From NCBI GenBank assembly GCA_040954595.2, contig CM082576.2, forward strand, positions 18,972,001-19,036,000: a DNA stretch of 64,000 nt, written 5' to 3'. The notes under the pieces are model-generated. The model had not been told where the DNA came from, searched no databases, and was given only the letters and a program-made list of their open reading frames with translations. Positions 1-11,862 of the stretch are shown here, piece by piece (within the stretch, counting starts at the first letter, position 1; the number at the start of each line of letters is the position of its first letter). The position numbers and the translations under genes were made by a program. This DNA comes from Balanoglossus misakiensis (taxonomy: Eukaryota > Hemichordata).

Positions 1-1062
1 AAAAATCGACGAAATTTAGAGATTTTGCAAAGTCGAAAATTTGTCATTTCTTAATGATTTTCACCCATGTTTTTTTTTCAAAAATCGACAAAATTTTGAG
101 ATTTTGCAAAGTCGAAAATTTGTAATTTTTTGATGATTTTCACCAATGTTTTTTTTTAAAAATCAACGAACCCATGATTTTTTTCAAAAATTGACAACAT
201 TTTGAGATTTTGCAAAGTCGAAAATTTGTTATTTTTTGATGATTTTCACCCATGATTTTTCTCAAAAATCGACGAAATTTTGAGATTTTGCAGAGTCGAA
301 AATTTTTCATTTTTTGATGATTTTCACCCATGATTTTTTTCAAAAATCGACGAAATTTTGAGATTTTGCAAAGTCGAAAATTTGTCATTTTTTGATGATA
401 TTCACCCATGATTTTTTTCAAAAATCGACGAAATTTTGAGATTTTGCAAAGTCGAAAATTTGTCATTTTTTGATGATATTCACCCATGATTTTTTTCAAA
501 AATCGACGAAATTTTGAGATTTTGCAAAGTCGAAAATTTGTCATTTTTTGATGATTTTCACCCATGATTTTTTTCAAAAATCGACGAAATTTGAGATTTT
601 GCAAAGTCGAAAATTTGTCATTTTTTGATGATTTTCACCCATGATTTTTTTCAAAAATCGACGAAATTTTGAGATTTTGCAAAGTCAAAAATTTGTCATT
701 TTTTGATGATTTTCACCCATGATTTTTTTTCAAAAATCTGCGAAATTTTGAGATTTTGCAAAGTCGAAAATTTGTCATTTTTTGATGATTTTCACCCATG
801 ATTTTTTTTCAAAAAATCGACGAAATTTTGAGATTTTGCAAAGTCGAAAATTTGTCATTTTTTGATTATTTTCACCCATGATTTTTTTTTTCAAAATTCG
901 ACAAAATTTTGAGATTTTGCAAAGTCGAAAATGTGTCATTTTTTGATGATTTTCACCCATGATTTTTTTCAAAAATCGACGAAATTTGAGATTTTGCAAA
1001 GTCGAAAATTTGTCATTTTTTGATGATTTTTACCCATGATTTTTTTTTTTAAAAATCGACCA
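1..1062. repeat. 78-bp tandem minisatellite
   Basis: About 13 head-to-tail copies of an AT-rich unit are visible. Each contains ATCGACGAAATTTTGAG, then TTTGCAAAGTCGAAAATTTG, then a TTGATGATTTTCACCCATG block and a T-run. Unit starts in the middle of the array are 78 bp apart, and variation is mostly in T-run length. Long open frames on the minus strand only reflect a period divisible by three. The array runs off the left edge. Confidence 0.95.
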
Positions 1063-1189
1063 AATAAATAAAACAACAATACTGTTGAATTAACGGATGT
1101 TTTATTTTGAAATTGCTCTGTGGAAATATTTTTCACTTTGGCACGCGCGATGCCCGTCTTGTCACTTTTTGTCGTCTGCTTCATGTTTA

Positions 1190-1377
1190 ATGCTCGATCC
1201 CGGCTGGATCCCGGCCTTGCCGTTGTATGGGCATGCGAACGATTCCACTTGTATGTATATGGTCAGAAATTCACCATTGTGACAGACCACAAGCCGTTGG
1301 TCCACATATACAACAATCCAATTTCGAAACCACCTGCCAGAATCGAACGTTGGGCACTGAAAATCAACAACAGTTAA
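1190..1377 (+). pseudogene. Ty3/gypsy retrotransposon RNase H fragment
   Basis: The frame ending at 1377 reads LAVVWACERFHLYVYG, then FTIVTDHKPLVHIYNN and RIERWAL. This is the typical core of the RNase H domain that follows reverse transcriptase in Ty3/gypsy pol: the TDHKPL motif with its catalytic Asp region, and the ARIERWAL helix. Only about 60 residues survive before a stop. No LTRs, integrase or reverse transcriptase are seen nearby, so it is a fossil fragment. Confidence 0.85.
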
Positions 1378-1570
1378 ATCAAAACTGATGTACCTAAAGA
1401 CAAGCATGAAATAATGCATCAACTTGATTTTTATGAACAGTTTGGGAAATTTGAGAATATTATCTCAGAAGGAAAAACTATCTACTTTCTCACCTTGAAT
1501 AAAGTTGATATTTCACCAAAAATTACAGTGAAGCAATAAAATTTTTGATGAGGAAACTTCTCAATTGCCA

Positions 1571-1721
1571 ACATACATACATACATACATACATACATAC
1601 ATACATACATACATACATACATACATACATACATACATACATACATACATACATACATACATACATACATACATACATACATACATACATACATGCATAC
1701 ATACATACATACATACATACA
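1571..1721. repeat. (ATAC)n microsatellite
   Basis: About 37 copies of the tetranucleotide ATAC, almost pure, with one ATGC variant near 1693. Open frames on both strands here (Tyr-Ile-His-Thr or Met-Tyr-Val-Cys repeats) are artefacts. Confidence 0.97.
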
Positions 1722-1988
1722 ATTTAAAATAATTTAGGGAGTGATTAAGACTTCAACTTGGACTCTATTGATAATAATATAACTCTTTGTAATAAATGCC
1801 ATCGGTGCTTAAATCTTCATTATATTATACCAGTATATTGATGGTGTAAATCACGCTATTTGATTGGTCGAGACACGACACGTGACCGTGATATATTAGC
1901 CATATACCACAGTCATATATCATAGTCAAAGAAAATGCCTTTTTAAAATGTTTAATGCAAAGTTTCAATATACTGGCATAATATAATA

Positions 1989-2130
1989 GCAATAAAACAC
2001 CCCAGTCATGGTATACCACTCGATTTTGACCAGTTCAACTCCATATACGCACTCGCTATCGCTCGTGCGTATATGTCGTGAACTGGTCAAAATCTCGTGG
2101 TATACCATGGCTGGGGGTGTTTTATTGCTT
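1989..2130. repeat. Foldback (hairpin) element
   Basis: The left arm GCAATAAAACACCCCAGTCA continues through GGTATACCACTCG and TTTTGACCAGTTCA. It is repeated in reverse complement at about 2080-2130, with a centre around CATATACGCACTCGCTATCG that is itself palindromic. Nearly all of the 140 bp folds back on itself. It looks like a MITE or foldback repeat and has no coding capacity. Confidence 0.85.
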
Positions 2131-2214
2131 AAATATTAAATCAAGTCAATCAATGTGCACAAACATTACACACACACTCATTAATACATAGAGACAGACA
2201 CAGACAGACACATA

Positions 2215-2222
2215 CACACTCA

Positions 2223-2258
<36 letters not shown>
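2215..2258. repeat. (CA)n microsatellite
   Basis: An uninterrupted CA dinucleotide run, preceded by a degenerate CACA/GACA-rich tract from about 2155. A second microsatellite, (TA)n, lies at about 2608-2631. I see no gene from 2259 to 3060. Confidence 0.95.
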
Positions 2259-2259
<1 letters not shown>

Positions 2260-3067
2260 CCTATTTTGCTTTAATTTTTTTGTTTGAAACTTTCATATCA
2301 ACTGAAGAGTTGTTGACGTTTGACCTTGGATGTACTGAGGTCACCATACACACTCACATTTGTCTGTGTCATAATCACAGACTGAAGCAAAGTAAAATAA
2401 ATCACAGCAGCTGTACTGATGTTAACATTGCATTGTTTAATATTCAAGATCAAGTTAAAGTGCATTTATTTATTGGAAGAATCCAGTTATGGCAACTTGA
2501 TCCTAGGCGATGTAACTATCCGCCCCACACACAAGTTGAATCATGTATGATATATGTTTCAAACAGCGCGGCATAAGGCCAGAGTTAGCCTCAAGTTGTG
2601 ATGGCATATATATATATATATATATATATATTGATGGCATATGTTACATCATGAATCAAAAATCAAGCAAGTTAAGTTGAGTCCGAGATACTGACAAGAA
2701 CGTCTCAGTCAACCTATTGCATGCAGCACATTGTCAACGTCGCGTCGATCGTGTTTGGCATGATCATGATGACGCTTGACGTGCAAGGCGACTCAATAGA
2801 TTGCCACATCACAAACCAGTACAAATTGTGCATCGTGTGGTCATGTTACGTGTACGACAAATCTGCCGGTTATGAGAAGGAGGTAAAATCTCAACTTACC
2901 AACACTCAGTCAGTCTGATAAGATACGATGCAGCATGTAAGGCAGAATCCGACGAAAAGTCCTGGTACTAGGTCAAGCTAGTAAAAGAATGCCATATTCT
3001 CTGTACCGATACACCGCCCTCTCTGGACAGTCTCCGTACCAATACACCCGCCCTCTTTAGACAAATT

Positions 3068-3511
3068 TATCTCGAGATCTCGAGATAAAAAAATAAAAAG
3101 TCGGGAAAACGAATTGGAATTATCTCGAGATCTCGAGATAAAAAAATAAAAAGTCGGGAAAACGAACTTGAATTATCTCGAGATCTCGAGATAAAAAAAT
3201 AAAAAGTCGGGAAAACGAATTGGAATTATCTCGAGATCTCGAGATAAAAAAATAAAAAGTCGGGAAAACGAACTTGAATTATCTCGAGATCTCGAGATAA
3301 AAAAAATAAAAAGTCGGGAAAACGAATTGGAATTATCTCGAGATCTCGAGATAAAAAAATAAAAAGTCAGGAAAACGAATAGCATTATCTCGAGATCTCG
3401 AGATAAAAAAATAAAAAGTCAGGAAAACGAATGGAATTATCTCGAGATCTCGAGATAAAAAAATAAAAAGTCAGGAAAACGAATGGAATTATCTCGAGAT
3501 CTCGAGATAAT
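3068..3511. repeat. 53-bp satellite with a palindrome in each unit
   Basis: Nine copies at 53-54-bp spacing. Each begins with the perfect 20-bp palindrome TATCTCGAGATCTCGAGATA (two CTCGAG sites around AGATCT), followed by an A-rich spacer and AAAGTC(G/A)GGAAAACGAA. The spacer varies (TTGG, CTTG, TGG) while the palindrome stays invariant in all nine copies. Confidence 0.96.
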
Positions 3512-3789
3512 TTTTTATTTATTGCGTATATACATGTCCCCAACTGGCTTTCATATAAAACCACTGCATCAGGTGAATCTCAATTTTTAAGAGCGATACT
3601 TCAAACATGCAGCACTGTTTACAAATCGGGGTCAAAGGTTATACAAGAATAACCATGTACAGTTGGTATTTTTCGGATGTACCTCTGGCCATGGCCTTGG
3701 TCTATAAATTGTTCTTGACAACATATATTTTTAAAGATTTTGGTTTACTGAATTACATCTATAGCTTATAGTGATGGCTGTTTACCTAA

Positions 3790-4450
3790 TAATTATTTTA
3801 ACAACGCCAACTTAGCTGGCGCTGGATCGAGGGTACAGGACTATCCTAGGTCAAGGGTCAATCGTGAATGTTTTGGTCGCGAATCAGCTGATCTTTTACA
3901 ACAGCGTGTTACGCCCCTTTTTTAAATTTCTCATGAGTGGAGACGTCAGTGAAAGAACATATTTCGGATAATGGAGCATTCTTGGCAGTGTTTTCAAAGG
4001 GTTTCGCAACCTTTCTACATGGGACGCGGCGGCGCTTGGCAGAACTTTGCGAGGTGGTCGTCATCACAGGTCGCACCGTAGTTGAGAGAGAGAGCCATGA
4101 CACTGACAGAGCCGGGTGAGTGATTGAGATCCTGGATCAGTTGCCGTCACTCAGATCACTAGACATTCTCTCTCATTAGGGTGTAGCTACGGTGTTGCCA
4201 CGGGACCTACGACGTTTTATCGTGACGTCGGTGTTGCCCCGACCGGCCAGGGAAGTATATCAGATATGATGAGTCCGGTGATGACTTGGCTTTACGGCAG
4301 TCGCTGTGCCTGTAGATAAAGGAAAGGAACAGTACAACGCGCCGCCAGTGTGATTAGCATCGCTTGGAGCAAGACTAGATGACAGACATCGCCAGGGTCG
4401 TTGGCAAGACCTTGGCGGGCAGAGATGTGTGACACAGGTCCTCCTACAGG
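3790..4450 (+). promoter_or_regulatory. GC- and CpG-richer block, possible promoter or first exon of MED25
   Basis: This stretch is clearly richer in GC and CpG than its surroundings and lies upstream of the MED25 exons on the same strand. Two candidate donors are visible: GAGCCGG|GTGAGT near 4115, just after an ATG in good context (GCCATGA at 4098), and CTCCTACAG|GTAAGC at 4449, after a short frame starting ATGTGTGAC at 4425. Neither is proven. The exons that should encode the first part of the MED25 von Willebrand A domain were not found between here and 9409. Confidence 0.25.
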
Positions 4451-4651
4451 TAAGCCAGTCTTAATTCTTTTACATGCTTTTCAGAGTCAGCTTTTTGAGA
4501 TGGTGAGATCTCTGTCTGGTGGTTTCTCTGTGTGACCTTTAGCTCTGCATACAGCCGGGAACACATAGACCTGTACGCAGAGCTATGTGACCTTCTGAGT
4601 CATATAATAATGTCACATTTAGTACTACATTATCTCTATGGAAACACAGCT

Positions 4652-4677
4652 AGGGGGAGGGTGGAGGGGGGGGGGGT
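4652..4677 (+). other. G-quadruplex-like G-run
   Basis: AGGGGGAGGGTGGAGGGG followed by more Gs meets the simple pattern of four G-tracts with short loops. A C-rich stretch follows at 4688-4720. It could equally be simple-sequence drift. Confidence 0.4.
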
Positions 4678-5524
4678 TCTATGCTGGTTTCCCCCATCAT
4701 AGACCCACCCGTGACCCCCACCACAAAAATCTGTTGTGAAACAACAGCCAAACCAGTGCACTATATCACAGTCCCTCTATTACATACTGTGACTGTATAA
4801 GCTAAAAAATAAGACATTCACTTTTTGAAATAAACATTTCTCTGTTAATTATCTCTGAAAGCTTGATATAGGAGAACATTTCGGTTACTTCAATGTCACC
4901 ATTGTTTTCACTACTATCACGTAACAAGCAATTTAAATTACCTTCGCAAAAACAGTATGCTCTATGTTTTTTTGTTAACGCTTTGAGATGTCTGGCTCAA
5001 ATCTTCGTGAATGCAAGCTGTCATAACTTTTGTACAAAGTAGTGTCTCATTTTTTTTTAAAGCAACTAGCTTGATTTTTAAAATGAAAAAAACTTCTGAT
5101 ATACTAGGAATAGTAGGATTTATTCACTGCTCCAGAAGTTTTCTGAATTACAATGCACTTAACGGGACATTAGCTGTAACTTTTGGCTTTAATTGATGTA
5201 CATATATTTTTGTTCTGAGTATCAATGGGAATTTCTTGTTCTACTCCAAACAGCATGCTAATATACCCATTTATACTTCACTTGTCAACATAGCCCGTGA
5301 ATGTGTAATGTTATCATTCACATTTTTTTACTACTGTTACGTAAATATGCAACATGTCTAAAAAATATGTTTTTATAGAATATATTTATTTATTTAGAGT
5401 AAAATGTTTTTGGTGACATTTAAATATTTAGTGGATGGTATTTTATACATCAATTGTGGGTTTCAACATATTGTTGGGAGTAGCACAAGAATCTTAAGTG
5501 GCCACATAGAATTAATTTTCAACC

Positions 5525-5703
5525 TTCAGTAAAACCTGTCAAAACCAAACCCTGTCTAATCTGGAAACCTGTCTATACTGAACACCTTTTCAGTACCTTC
5601 GACATAGAATCACATGTTAAAAGAACCTTTACAAACTGGAAATGTCTGTAAACTGAACAATTTCTTCAGTGCCTTCAGTGTTCGGTTCAGACAGGTTTTA
5701 CTG
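5525..5703. repeat. Interspersed repeat of the 'AAACCTGTC' type
   Basis: Contains CAGTAAAACCTGTC, CCTGTCTAATCTGGAAACC and GACAGGTTTTACTG. A related copy is at 42268-42437. The two ends are inverted (AGTAAAACCTGTC and GACAGGTTTTACT), which suggests a short MITE-like unit. Confidence 0.7.
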
Positions 5704-5706
5704 TAT

Positions 5707-6172
5707 TTAATTTCTCACACTGCTGGCCGCTGGGAGTGTGGGATAGGATATCCCCGACGAGTGTGAGAAATACGATCTCAGGTCCTTGGGAGTGTGAGAT
5801 TCTATTATTCTCACACTCTCACTGAATCGAAAGCTGTATATGACGCGAGCGCTGATTGGTTGACAAAGAGTTCTTTCTCTTCGCGCACTAAATGTTATCC
5901 AATGGCGTGATGTGTATTACAGGCACAGAACTATAACGTGCCCCCAGTCGACAGTTCAAGAGTCATTTATTCAATGTTTTAACGAATTTGGCTAATTTGT
6001 GACCGTGTGAGAAAAATAATCTCACACACCAAGGACCTGGGATCGTATTTCTCACACTCGTCAGGGATATTTTGTCCCACACTCGCCTGCGGCTCGTGTG
6101 TGACAGAAAATCCCCAACTCGTGTGAGAAATACGATCCCAGGTCCTTGGGAGTGTGAGATTCTATTAATCCC
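5707..6172. repeat. Foldback element of the CTCACACTC family, copy 1
   Basis: A nested inverted repeat built from CTCACACTCCCAAGGACCTG, GATCGTATTTCTCACAC and TGTCCCACACTCGC blocks in both orientations, around a unique centre (about 5815-6000). Related copies are at about 32577-33290 and 35640-36145. No coding capacity is seen, so it is most simply a non-autonomous foldback transposon. Confidence 0.8.
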
Positions 6173-6174
6173 AA

Positions 6175-7265
6175 ATGTCATAGCAGCTGCCCCTTTAAAA
6201 CAATTTCTTTAAAAAATGTGTTTCTAATAGATTTGGTCAGGTGGAAAAGTATGTCACATACTGTTTTCACTGAACACTGATGTGGTTGCAATTTTATTGA
6301 CACAAATTGAATCACACTATGCATCACATTAGACTTAGGGGTAAACCATTTTATATTTAGGAGAGTGCAGTTTAGTTTCTACTCTGCCTATTCTCTGATG
6401 TTTTTTCTTTACTATTTGGCAGAGGCAAAATGCAGACTTGTTATGGAAGTGTTCCTAAGTAACTATGCATACATTATTTCTGTTAATCTAAGCACATTAT
6501 GTAAAATATAAATCAACCAGGTAGACTCATGTCTCCCCCTACAGTAATGGTGACAATTCTTTTTATAGTACCCAACTTACTCAAGTAAACACACTTAATG
6601 TTAGCAAACAGTCCTATAGATATAGCCTGGTCCCCTGTCCCATTCCTGCTGCTGGTAGTGACAGCAGGGTTAGAAAGTGGGCAGAGAACAAGAGTATCTT
6701 ACAGGCCTCTTTCATGACCCCTGTGTGACCTTACATCCTGGTGATTTGTTGGTTTGACATCATTCATCATTCAATGTTGAACAGCTAACCTTTTCTAACA
6801 GGCAATGTTCACCAGTTTTGTTCAAGGATGAGAAAAAATGCATTGATTCAATAGCATGGTTGGTAAACTCGAAATTGTATACTCACACCGACAAAAAGCC
6901 AGGATGTAGAGGTCAAAAGGGGTCATAAAAGTGGCATGATATAGCACAGTTGCCAGTGGTGTAATGTTTATATGAACTGTGCAACTTCATTCATATTTCT
7001 TAGTGGCAGTAATGTTATTATAAATATAAACTGACATCTGAAATCACTTTGCGATGTCGAAATTCAGTGGGAAGAAACAAACGCCAAAAGTTACCACATT
7101 TTATACTGACACTTATTTGTTTTGTACAGTTTACCCTATGGATCCAGCTATCATAGGAATAGGTGCAATAATTGTAGCTTTGGTGGGCTGGTTGATCGCT
7201 TATGGGCTTGATCAATCATCCCATCTAGGCTACAATTATTGCAGATATCATAGGAAGGGCACATT
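6175..7265. other. No feature recognised
   Basis: AT-rich intergenic or intronic DNA. I see no supported exon, RNA gene or repeat. The short open frame at 7054-7467 runs into a C-run and CA repeat and resembles nothing I know. Confidence 0.5.
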
Positions 7266-7269
7266 GGGA

Positions 7270-7282
7270 ACCCCCCCCCCCC

Positions 7283-7312
<30 letters not shown>
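7270..7312. repeat. C-run plus (CA)n microsatellite
   Basis: A run of C of about 14 bp passes into TCACACAC repeats. Another long C-run lies at about 8517-8530. Confidence 0.95.
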
Positions 7313-7313
<1 letters not shown>

Positions 7314-7374
7314 ATTTGGGCGACAACACAATATATATATGATGCAGTCTACAAGTTGCACCGAAATATCTTTA

Positions 7375-8290
7375 GGTCCCATTTGTATATACTGGTGGTA
7401 CCTCATGAGATCGGTTGCGTCTGTATGGATGTATGTCCGTTCACATCAAAAACTTGAAAACCGCTGAGCATATAACCTCGATATTTGGTGTGCAGATGCA
7501 GGCAGGGCTGTAGATGGGAGTTTGTTCAAATGAAGTTGTTGGGAAAAACGTAAATTTGGCCAAAACTCAGAAACTCAACAACCACTGGTCATATTGATTT
7601 GAAAATTGGTATGCATGTACCTTATATTTACCTCACACAGTTGTGTATGTTTTGAACTAATAGTTTGTATTTTCTATAATTTATGTATTTTTTTGTCTTT
7701 TTCCACATTTTTGGTAAAAAATCTACTTTTCTGGAATTGATGACCTGACTTCTTTGAAATTTAGTATGGGGCTTCATATAGGTGATGTGAGTTATCAAAG
7801 TTTTGTTTAAATTTGCTGCAAAATTTGCAAATTTATAATTTTGGTGCAAATTTTGCCTTTTTGATCAATTTTTTTCTGTAAAACCGTTTGTCAGATTGCT
7901 TTGAAATTTGGTAGGCATAGAGATGTGTGTTTGTCAAATCAATTTGTAGAATTCAATAGTATATTTTTGGGGTGATTTTTGCCATTTTTGGTCAAAACTC
8001 TTTCTCAGAACCCTCTACCCCATTGCTTTGAAATTTGATTTGAAGGTTCCATGGTGAGTTGTCATGATGATTTACAAAACCTATGATGAAAGTGTCAATG
8101 TTTTGTGGGGGCAATGTCTTGTATTTTGGGGGTATATTTACCAATTTTGATAAAAAATTATATTTCTCAGAAAGTGTACACTGTATGGCTGATTTCTATA
8201 AATTTTAGTTGTAAGTTAATGGGATTGGCTTCTTTAGAATTATTATGAAATCATATCATAGGTAATTTGGAATTTCTACTGGGCTTGCGT
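7375..8290 (+). repeat. Dispersed repeat family, about 0.9 kb, copy 1
   Basis: Begins near GATCGGTTGCGTCTGTATGGATG and continues through CATCAAAAACTTGAAAACC and many TTGCTTTGAAATTTG-type motifs. A colinear diverged copy is at 52600-53460. An inverted copy of its left end is at about 10385-10500, and a weaker copy is at 56200-56640. The text consists of internally similar blocks of about 100-130 bp, as if built from an old tandem array. No open frame is conserved between copies. 8291-9158 holds nothing I can name. Confidence 0.75.
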
Positions 8291-9158
8291 TTGATATTTT
8301 ATTTTTTACGCGCAGTGCACGCAAAGAGCCAATTTTTTTTTCGCGAAATTGTATTTGAATTACGTGCAACAAAATAGCGATAGACAAGCAGGCTTTCAGA
8401 TAAACATACTTGAATGAGTTCTCCCTTCATGTCTAGATGGCCCAACACAAAAAATATCATATAGAATGTAGCGAATAAAGTACATAAACATCATGAAAGA
8501 GACTGTGTACAGTGGTCCCCCCCCCCCCCGATACGTATTAAGTACAGACAAGGTATGGAATTCTTGTGTTATATCATCAAGGAAAATGACCCAGAAGCCC
8601 TACTTGCTTTGTTATATCTAATGGCTTCTGTGTGCATAAATTATAGCCCAACACGTGTCAAGTTTGTGGCCTAGGTTACCGCACGTACATCATTGTGCGT
8701 CCTGCTACAGCATACAAGCGCGCGTACGCGTACATGTGTACAGGGCGCCTGACCGGCCAACCTTGACAAGGCGCCCCAGATAGCCTCGCCCGCTGTTATC
8801 TTTCAATGGATTTTTTTTGTGCGCATGTCACGCAACTGTGACAAAATATTTGCGCGCACACATTGTAGTTTTGTGTTATTTAGTGTTATTTTAAATGGGT
8901 GTCACACCGATTTAATCAGCCTCCATTCAAAGAGTACACAACAGTCGTGTTATGCATTAATTAGCAAAAGATGATAAACTGATGCGGATACAATCAATAT
9001 AGCTTAATGGTGATGATTCTAAAGCAGAAGGCTAATTGTCATTAGTATCATACATGCAGAGCCTGAATTTGCCACTTTCTATTGTTCTCACCAAATTTAG
9101 TGTAATAACCCCTAAGTACCACCCTCTAATTTTAAAGAACACTAATTATGGAAGCCCA

Positions 9159-9251
9159 TTAACCCTTTCACAACCAAGGTTCAGTCAAAACCCATTGTTT
9201 TCTATGAAAAGGTTTGACCTGCATAGAAGGAACTTGGGGTGAAAGGGTTAA
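9159..9251. mobile_element. Very short TTAA-flanked MITE
   Basis: TTAA then CCCTTTCAC at the left and GTGAAAGGG then TTAA at the right, a perfect 9-bp inverted repeat around 85 bp. Diverged relatives lie at about 11428-11531 and 26520-26630 and, truncated, at about 42465-42540. TTAA duplication and CCC termini fit piggyBac-like non-autonomous elements. Confidence 0.65.
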
Positions 9252-9408
9252 AGGGACAAAGTCGCTCTTTTTGACTTTTGACTCACTTGCTTTTATTAGA
9301 GGTTCCTACCTTTAAATGTTTCATAAAATGTTTAATCAAATCTGTCTACAATCAGAGTAGACATTGTTTACATATACCTTTTGTTAAATGATTGTTGTTG
9401 TATTTCAG

Positions 9409-9507
9409 ATTGTTGTCAGGAGCAGGTGAGAAATATGGTATGATTTCTGAAGGTCTGAGTACTGCATTGCAGTTATTTGACGATATGAAGAGGTTACGAT
9501 ATTCAAG
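9409..9507 (+). CDS. MED25 exon 1 (visible part): end of von Willebrand A domain
   Basis: A 99-nt exon with acceptor TATTTCAG and donor GTAATT. It encodes [20 protein letters not shown] and a basic tail. This matches the conserved vWA segment of Mediator subunit 25 (vertebrate form [20 protein letters not shown]), the region by which MED25 attaches to the Mediator complex. The exon is open, enters in phase 2 and ends in phase 2 (AG), which joins correctly to the C that opens exon 2. It is present once. Earlier vWA exons were not found in the window. Confidence 0.85.
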
Positions 9508-9721
9508 GTAATTATGGTAAAATTCTGAGTTTCAAGATCATTCTCTACATATGGCCCTGACTTTTTTTGGTGGTTTATCTGTTTTTGTAAAGTTCACCAT
9601 GTCAACCAGGAAATGATTCCATACAGACAGTGGAGTACAACTGAGATGTGAAGTACATTGAAACCTGCCTAGGAAGGACATCTCTGGGACCACAAAATGT
9701 GTCCTTAATAGAGAGGTGTCC

Positions 9722-10554
9722 TTAAAGGGACAAATTCTCTCCCTCGCTGCCCCTTTTCCATGAATTAGGTTTGTTACAGGGCACCATTTCTGTTATTCTC
9801 CATGTGGATATATAGTGAATCAATGTTTCACCACACACAACTTCAACCCTGCTTGTAGCCACCAGAGTGATAAAAAACACACGCCAATAATCGGTCTCTA
9901 TCATTTATTCATTTTATGCGAGTTTTTATGCTCATATCATTCAAGTGGGATGGAAATTGTGTATGGTTGAACGTTCATTAACTACATATACACATGTACA
10001 TTAATATAAAATGTCTCTTGTATCAAACATAATGGAAAAAATCGCGTCAAGGACACAGTGGTCCCATTGAGGGAATACACAAGAAAAAGTCTACACCGGA
10101 GTAAATGGCGATATACTGACAGACACACACACTAAATAGAACAGCTGGCCTCTTTAAAACTTAGCCAGTTATGTAATCATTCAGGAATTTCCTGTGTATA
10201 TAAACAACTCAATAAAGTAAATACACACCACTTCGCAAAGCAATCTGACCAGTAGTTCTTGAGTTACTGAGTTTTGACTAAGTTCACATTTTTCCAGCTA
10301 ATTTGCATATTTTTGGCAACGACAACTTCATTTGAACAAACTCCCATCTACAGCCCAGCCTGCATGTGCACACCAAATATCAAGGTGATACACACAGTGG
10401 TTTTCAAGTTTTTGATGTGGACGGACATACATCTATACATCCATCCATACATACATACATACAGATGCAACCAATCCCATAAGGTCCCATGGTATATAGG
10501 CCTATACCAATGGCACCTAAAAAGGGCAGCGAGAGAGAGACTTTGTCCCTTTAA
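9722..10554. mobile_element. TTAA-flanked DNA element with AGGGACAAA ends
   Basis: TTAA is followed by AGGGACAAATTCTCTC and CTCGCTGCCC. The right end is the inverted form, GGGCAGCGAGAGAGAGAC then TTTGTCCCT, followed by TTAA. The roughly 30-bp ends match at all but a few positions, so this is an 825-bp non-autonomous element with TTAA duplications (piggyBac or Kolobok type). Its interior contains a further repeat at about 10041-10500 that unit B lacks. The left breakpoint of the MED25 tandem duplication (about 9828) falls inside it. Confidence 0.75.
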
Positions 10555-10785
10555 CAGAAATGTGCATGTAATATTCTATTCAAACCATTACTCTTGTCTT
10601 GAACAATCTTTCCTTAATAGAAAGGTGTCCTGATTAGAGAGATGTCTGTATTAATTGACAGGTTTCACTGTATTATCAACATTTTCAGTTTCATAATCCT
10701 TCTGGATGTCTTTGTCAGAAAATTTTGACAGCAGCCAAAACTTTCTCTGCCATACTCACAATAAGAGAAAGCTTGCACCTGTGTG

Positions 10786-10990
10786 TAAAACGGGTTATTT
10801 TCGCAAGCAATTAATTTTTGCGAAATAGGCGAGAGCCAACAAAATGTGAAAAGAAAAAGTTGCGTAAAATGTTTTTCGGAGATAAAGATGCAATGAAATA
10901 CAAGAACATGAAAATTAATCCTCGCATAACAGTTGCCTCTTTTAATATCGCGAACATTTCCTGTCACGAAAATAATCCGTTTTACAGTAA
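10786..10990. repeat. MITE with TGTAAAACGG ends, copy 1
   Basis: The left end TGTAAAACGGGTTATTTTCG and the right end CGAAAATAATCCGTTTTACA are inverted repeats around about 160 bp with GTCGCGTAAAATG-type interior motifs. Relatives are at about 25868-26095, 24196-24245 (partial), 29062-29252, 47550-47737 and 50015-50200. Its presence at the same place in units A and B shows that it predates the tandem duplication. Confidence 0.75.
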
Positions 10991-11145
10991 TATTGAAGGT
11001 CAGAATGCTTTTGATGAGAGAACAATACACCAGTTGCAAAGTATCTTGACTAACATAAAAATGATGGTATTTTCTGAAGAAGATATATTCTCGCAGTTGG
11101 TGTTTTGTTTCCTCATCAAAAGCATTCTGACCTTCAATATTATTC
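10990..11145. repeat. Foldback element, copy in unit A
   Basis: The arm AATATTGAAGGTCAGAATGC continues into TTTTGATGAG and returns in reverse complement at 11115-11143. The same hairpin is at about 26101-26255 in unit B. It abuts the preceding MITE in both units. Confidence 0.75.
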
Positions 11146-11595
11146 TGTTGAGCTATACATGCAATCTAGTCTATATATGTTCAGAGGTGATTATATCATC
11201 CATAATAGATCCTAAATACTAAAAGAGCATAAAATGACTGCGACAGATACTTTGTAAGTTGTAACAGGTGGGAAATAAGAATTTGGATAACACTGACAGT
11301 ATTTTGGCTATTGTTGGGGGGTGGGGTGGAGCAATAAGTGATTTTGAAACCCCATGTAACACCTGTCTTACCATTAATATGACTGCATTTATGGTACCAT
11401 AAGGAATGTTAACAAAATGACTGGGGAACCCTGGTTACATTACCCTGATCACCACAATGGTTCAGTCCAACTGCATTGTTTTCTATGTTAAGGTTGGAGC
11501 ACTGAAGAGGAAATTGGGGTGGAAGGGTTAAAAAAAACACTGACTGACAATACTGCCAATAACAAAATATTGTTTTATCTTCTCTTTGTATACAG

Positions 11596-11715
11596 CGCAC
11601 CAATATAGAAACATTGTATATTGATCTGAACTCTCCTCCATATCCTTTGCCAAGTCAAGGTAGTATTAATTACAGTGGATTTACTGTAGAACAATTGGCT
11701 GCCATGTTGGGTGAG
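11596..11715 (+). pseudogene. MED25 exon 2, unit A, disabled
   Basis: This exon matches exon 2 of unit B and MED25 (NSPPY...INYSGFT). Read from exon 1 it meets TAG at 11606-11608, and it also lacks one base in the ATCTGAACTC stretch where unit B has ATCTGCAACTC. It is 120 nt against 121 in unit B. Acceptor ATACAG and donor GAG|GTAAGT are preserved. The big CACTA/BEN transposon sits 147 bp downstream in the following intron. Confidence 0.85.
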
Positions 11716-11862
11716 GTAAGTAAGCGATGTAAAACATTTCATACAACACTGCATACTAACAATAGTCATATCAACCTGACAAGGGAAGATGAAAAAAGCC
11801 TAAGCCCCTTTGAACAGCTGTATTTTCTTGGAATCTGGTTTTATAATACACTTTGATTGATT

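Noticed and set aside
1-1062. Possible CRISPR-like array
   Set aside because: Repeats are contiguous with no unique spacers, and the context is animal DNA. The same holds for 3068-3511, 58493-59182 and 61131-64000.
140-1184. Long minus-strand open frames (154, 74 and 71 aa)
   Set aside because: They follow the 78-bp minisatellite, whose length is a multiple of three; the repeated peptide has no other support.
1482-1727. Tyr/Val/Cys or Ile/His/Thr repeat proteins
   Set aside because: They are translations of the ATAC microsatellite.
7054-7467. 137-aa frame with a hydrophobic segment (IIGIGAIIVALVGWLIAYGL)
   Set aside because: It runs through a poly-C/CA microsatellite into a dispersed repeat; no neighbour, splice pattern or homology supports it.
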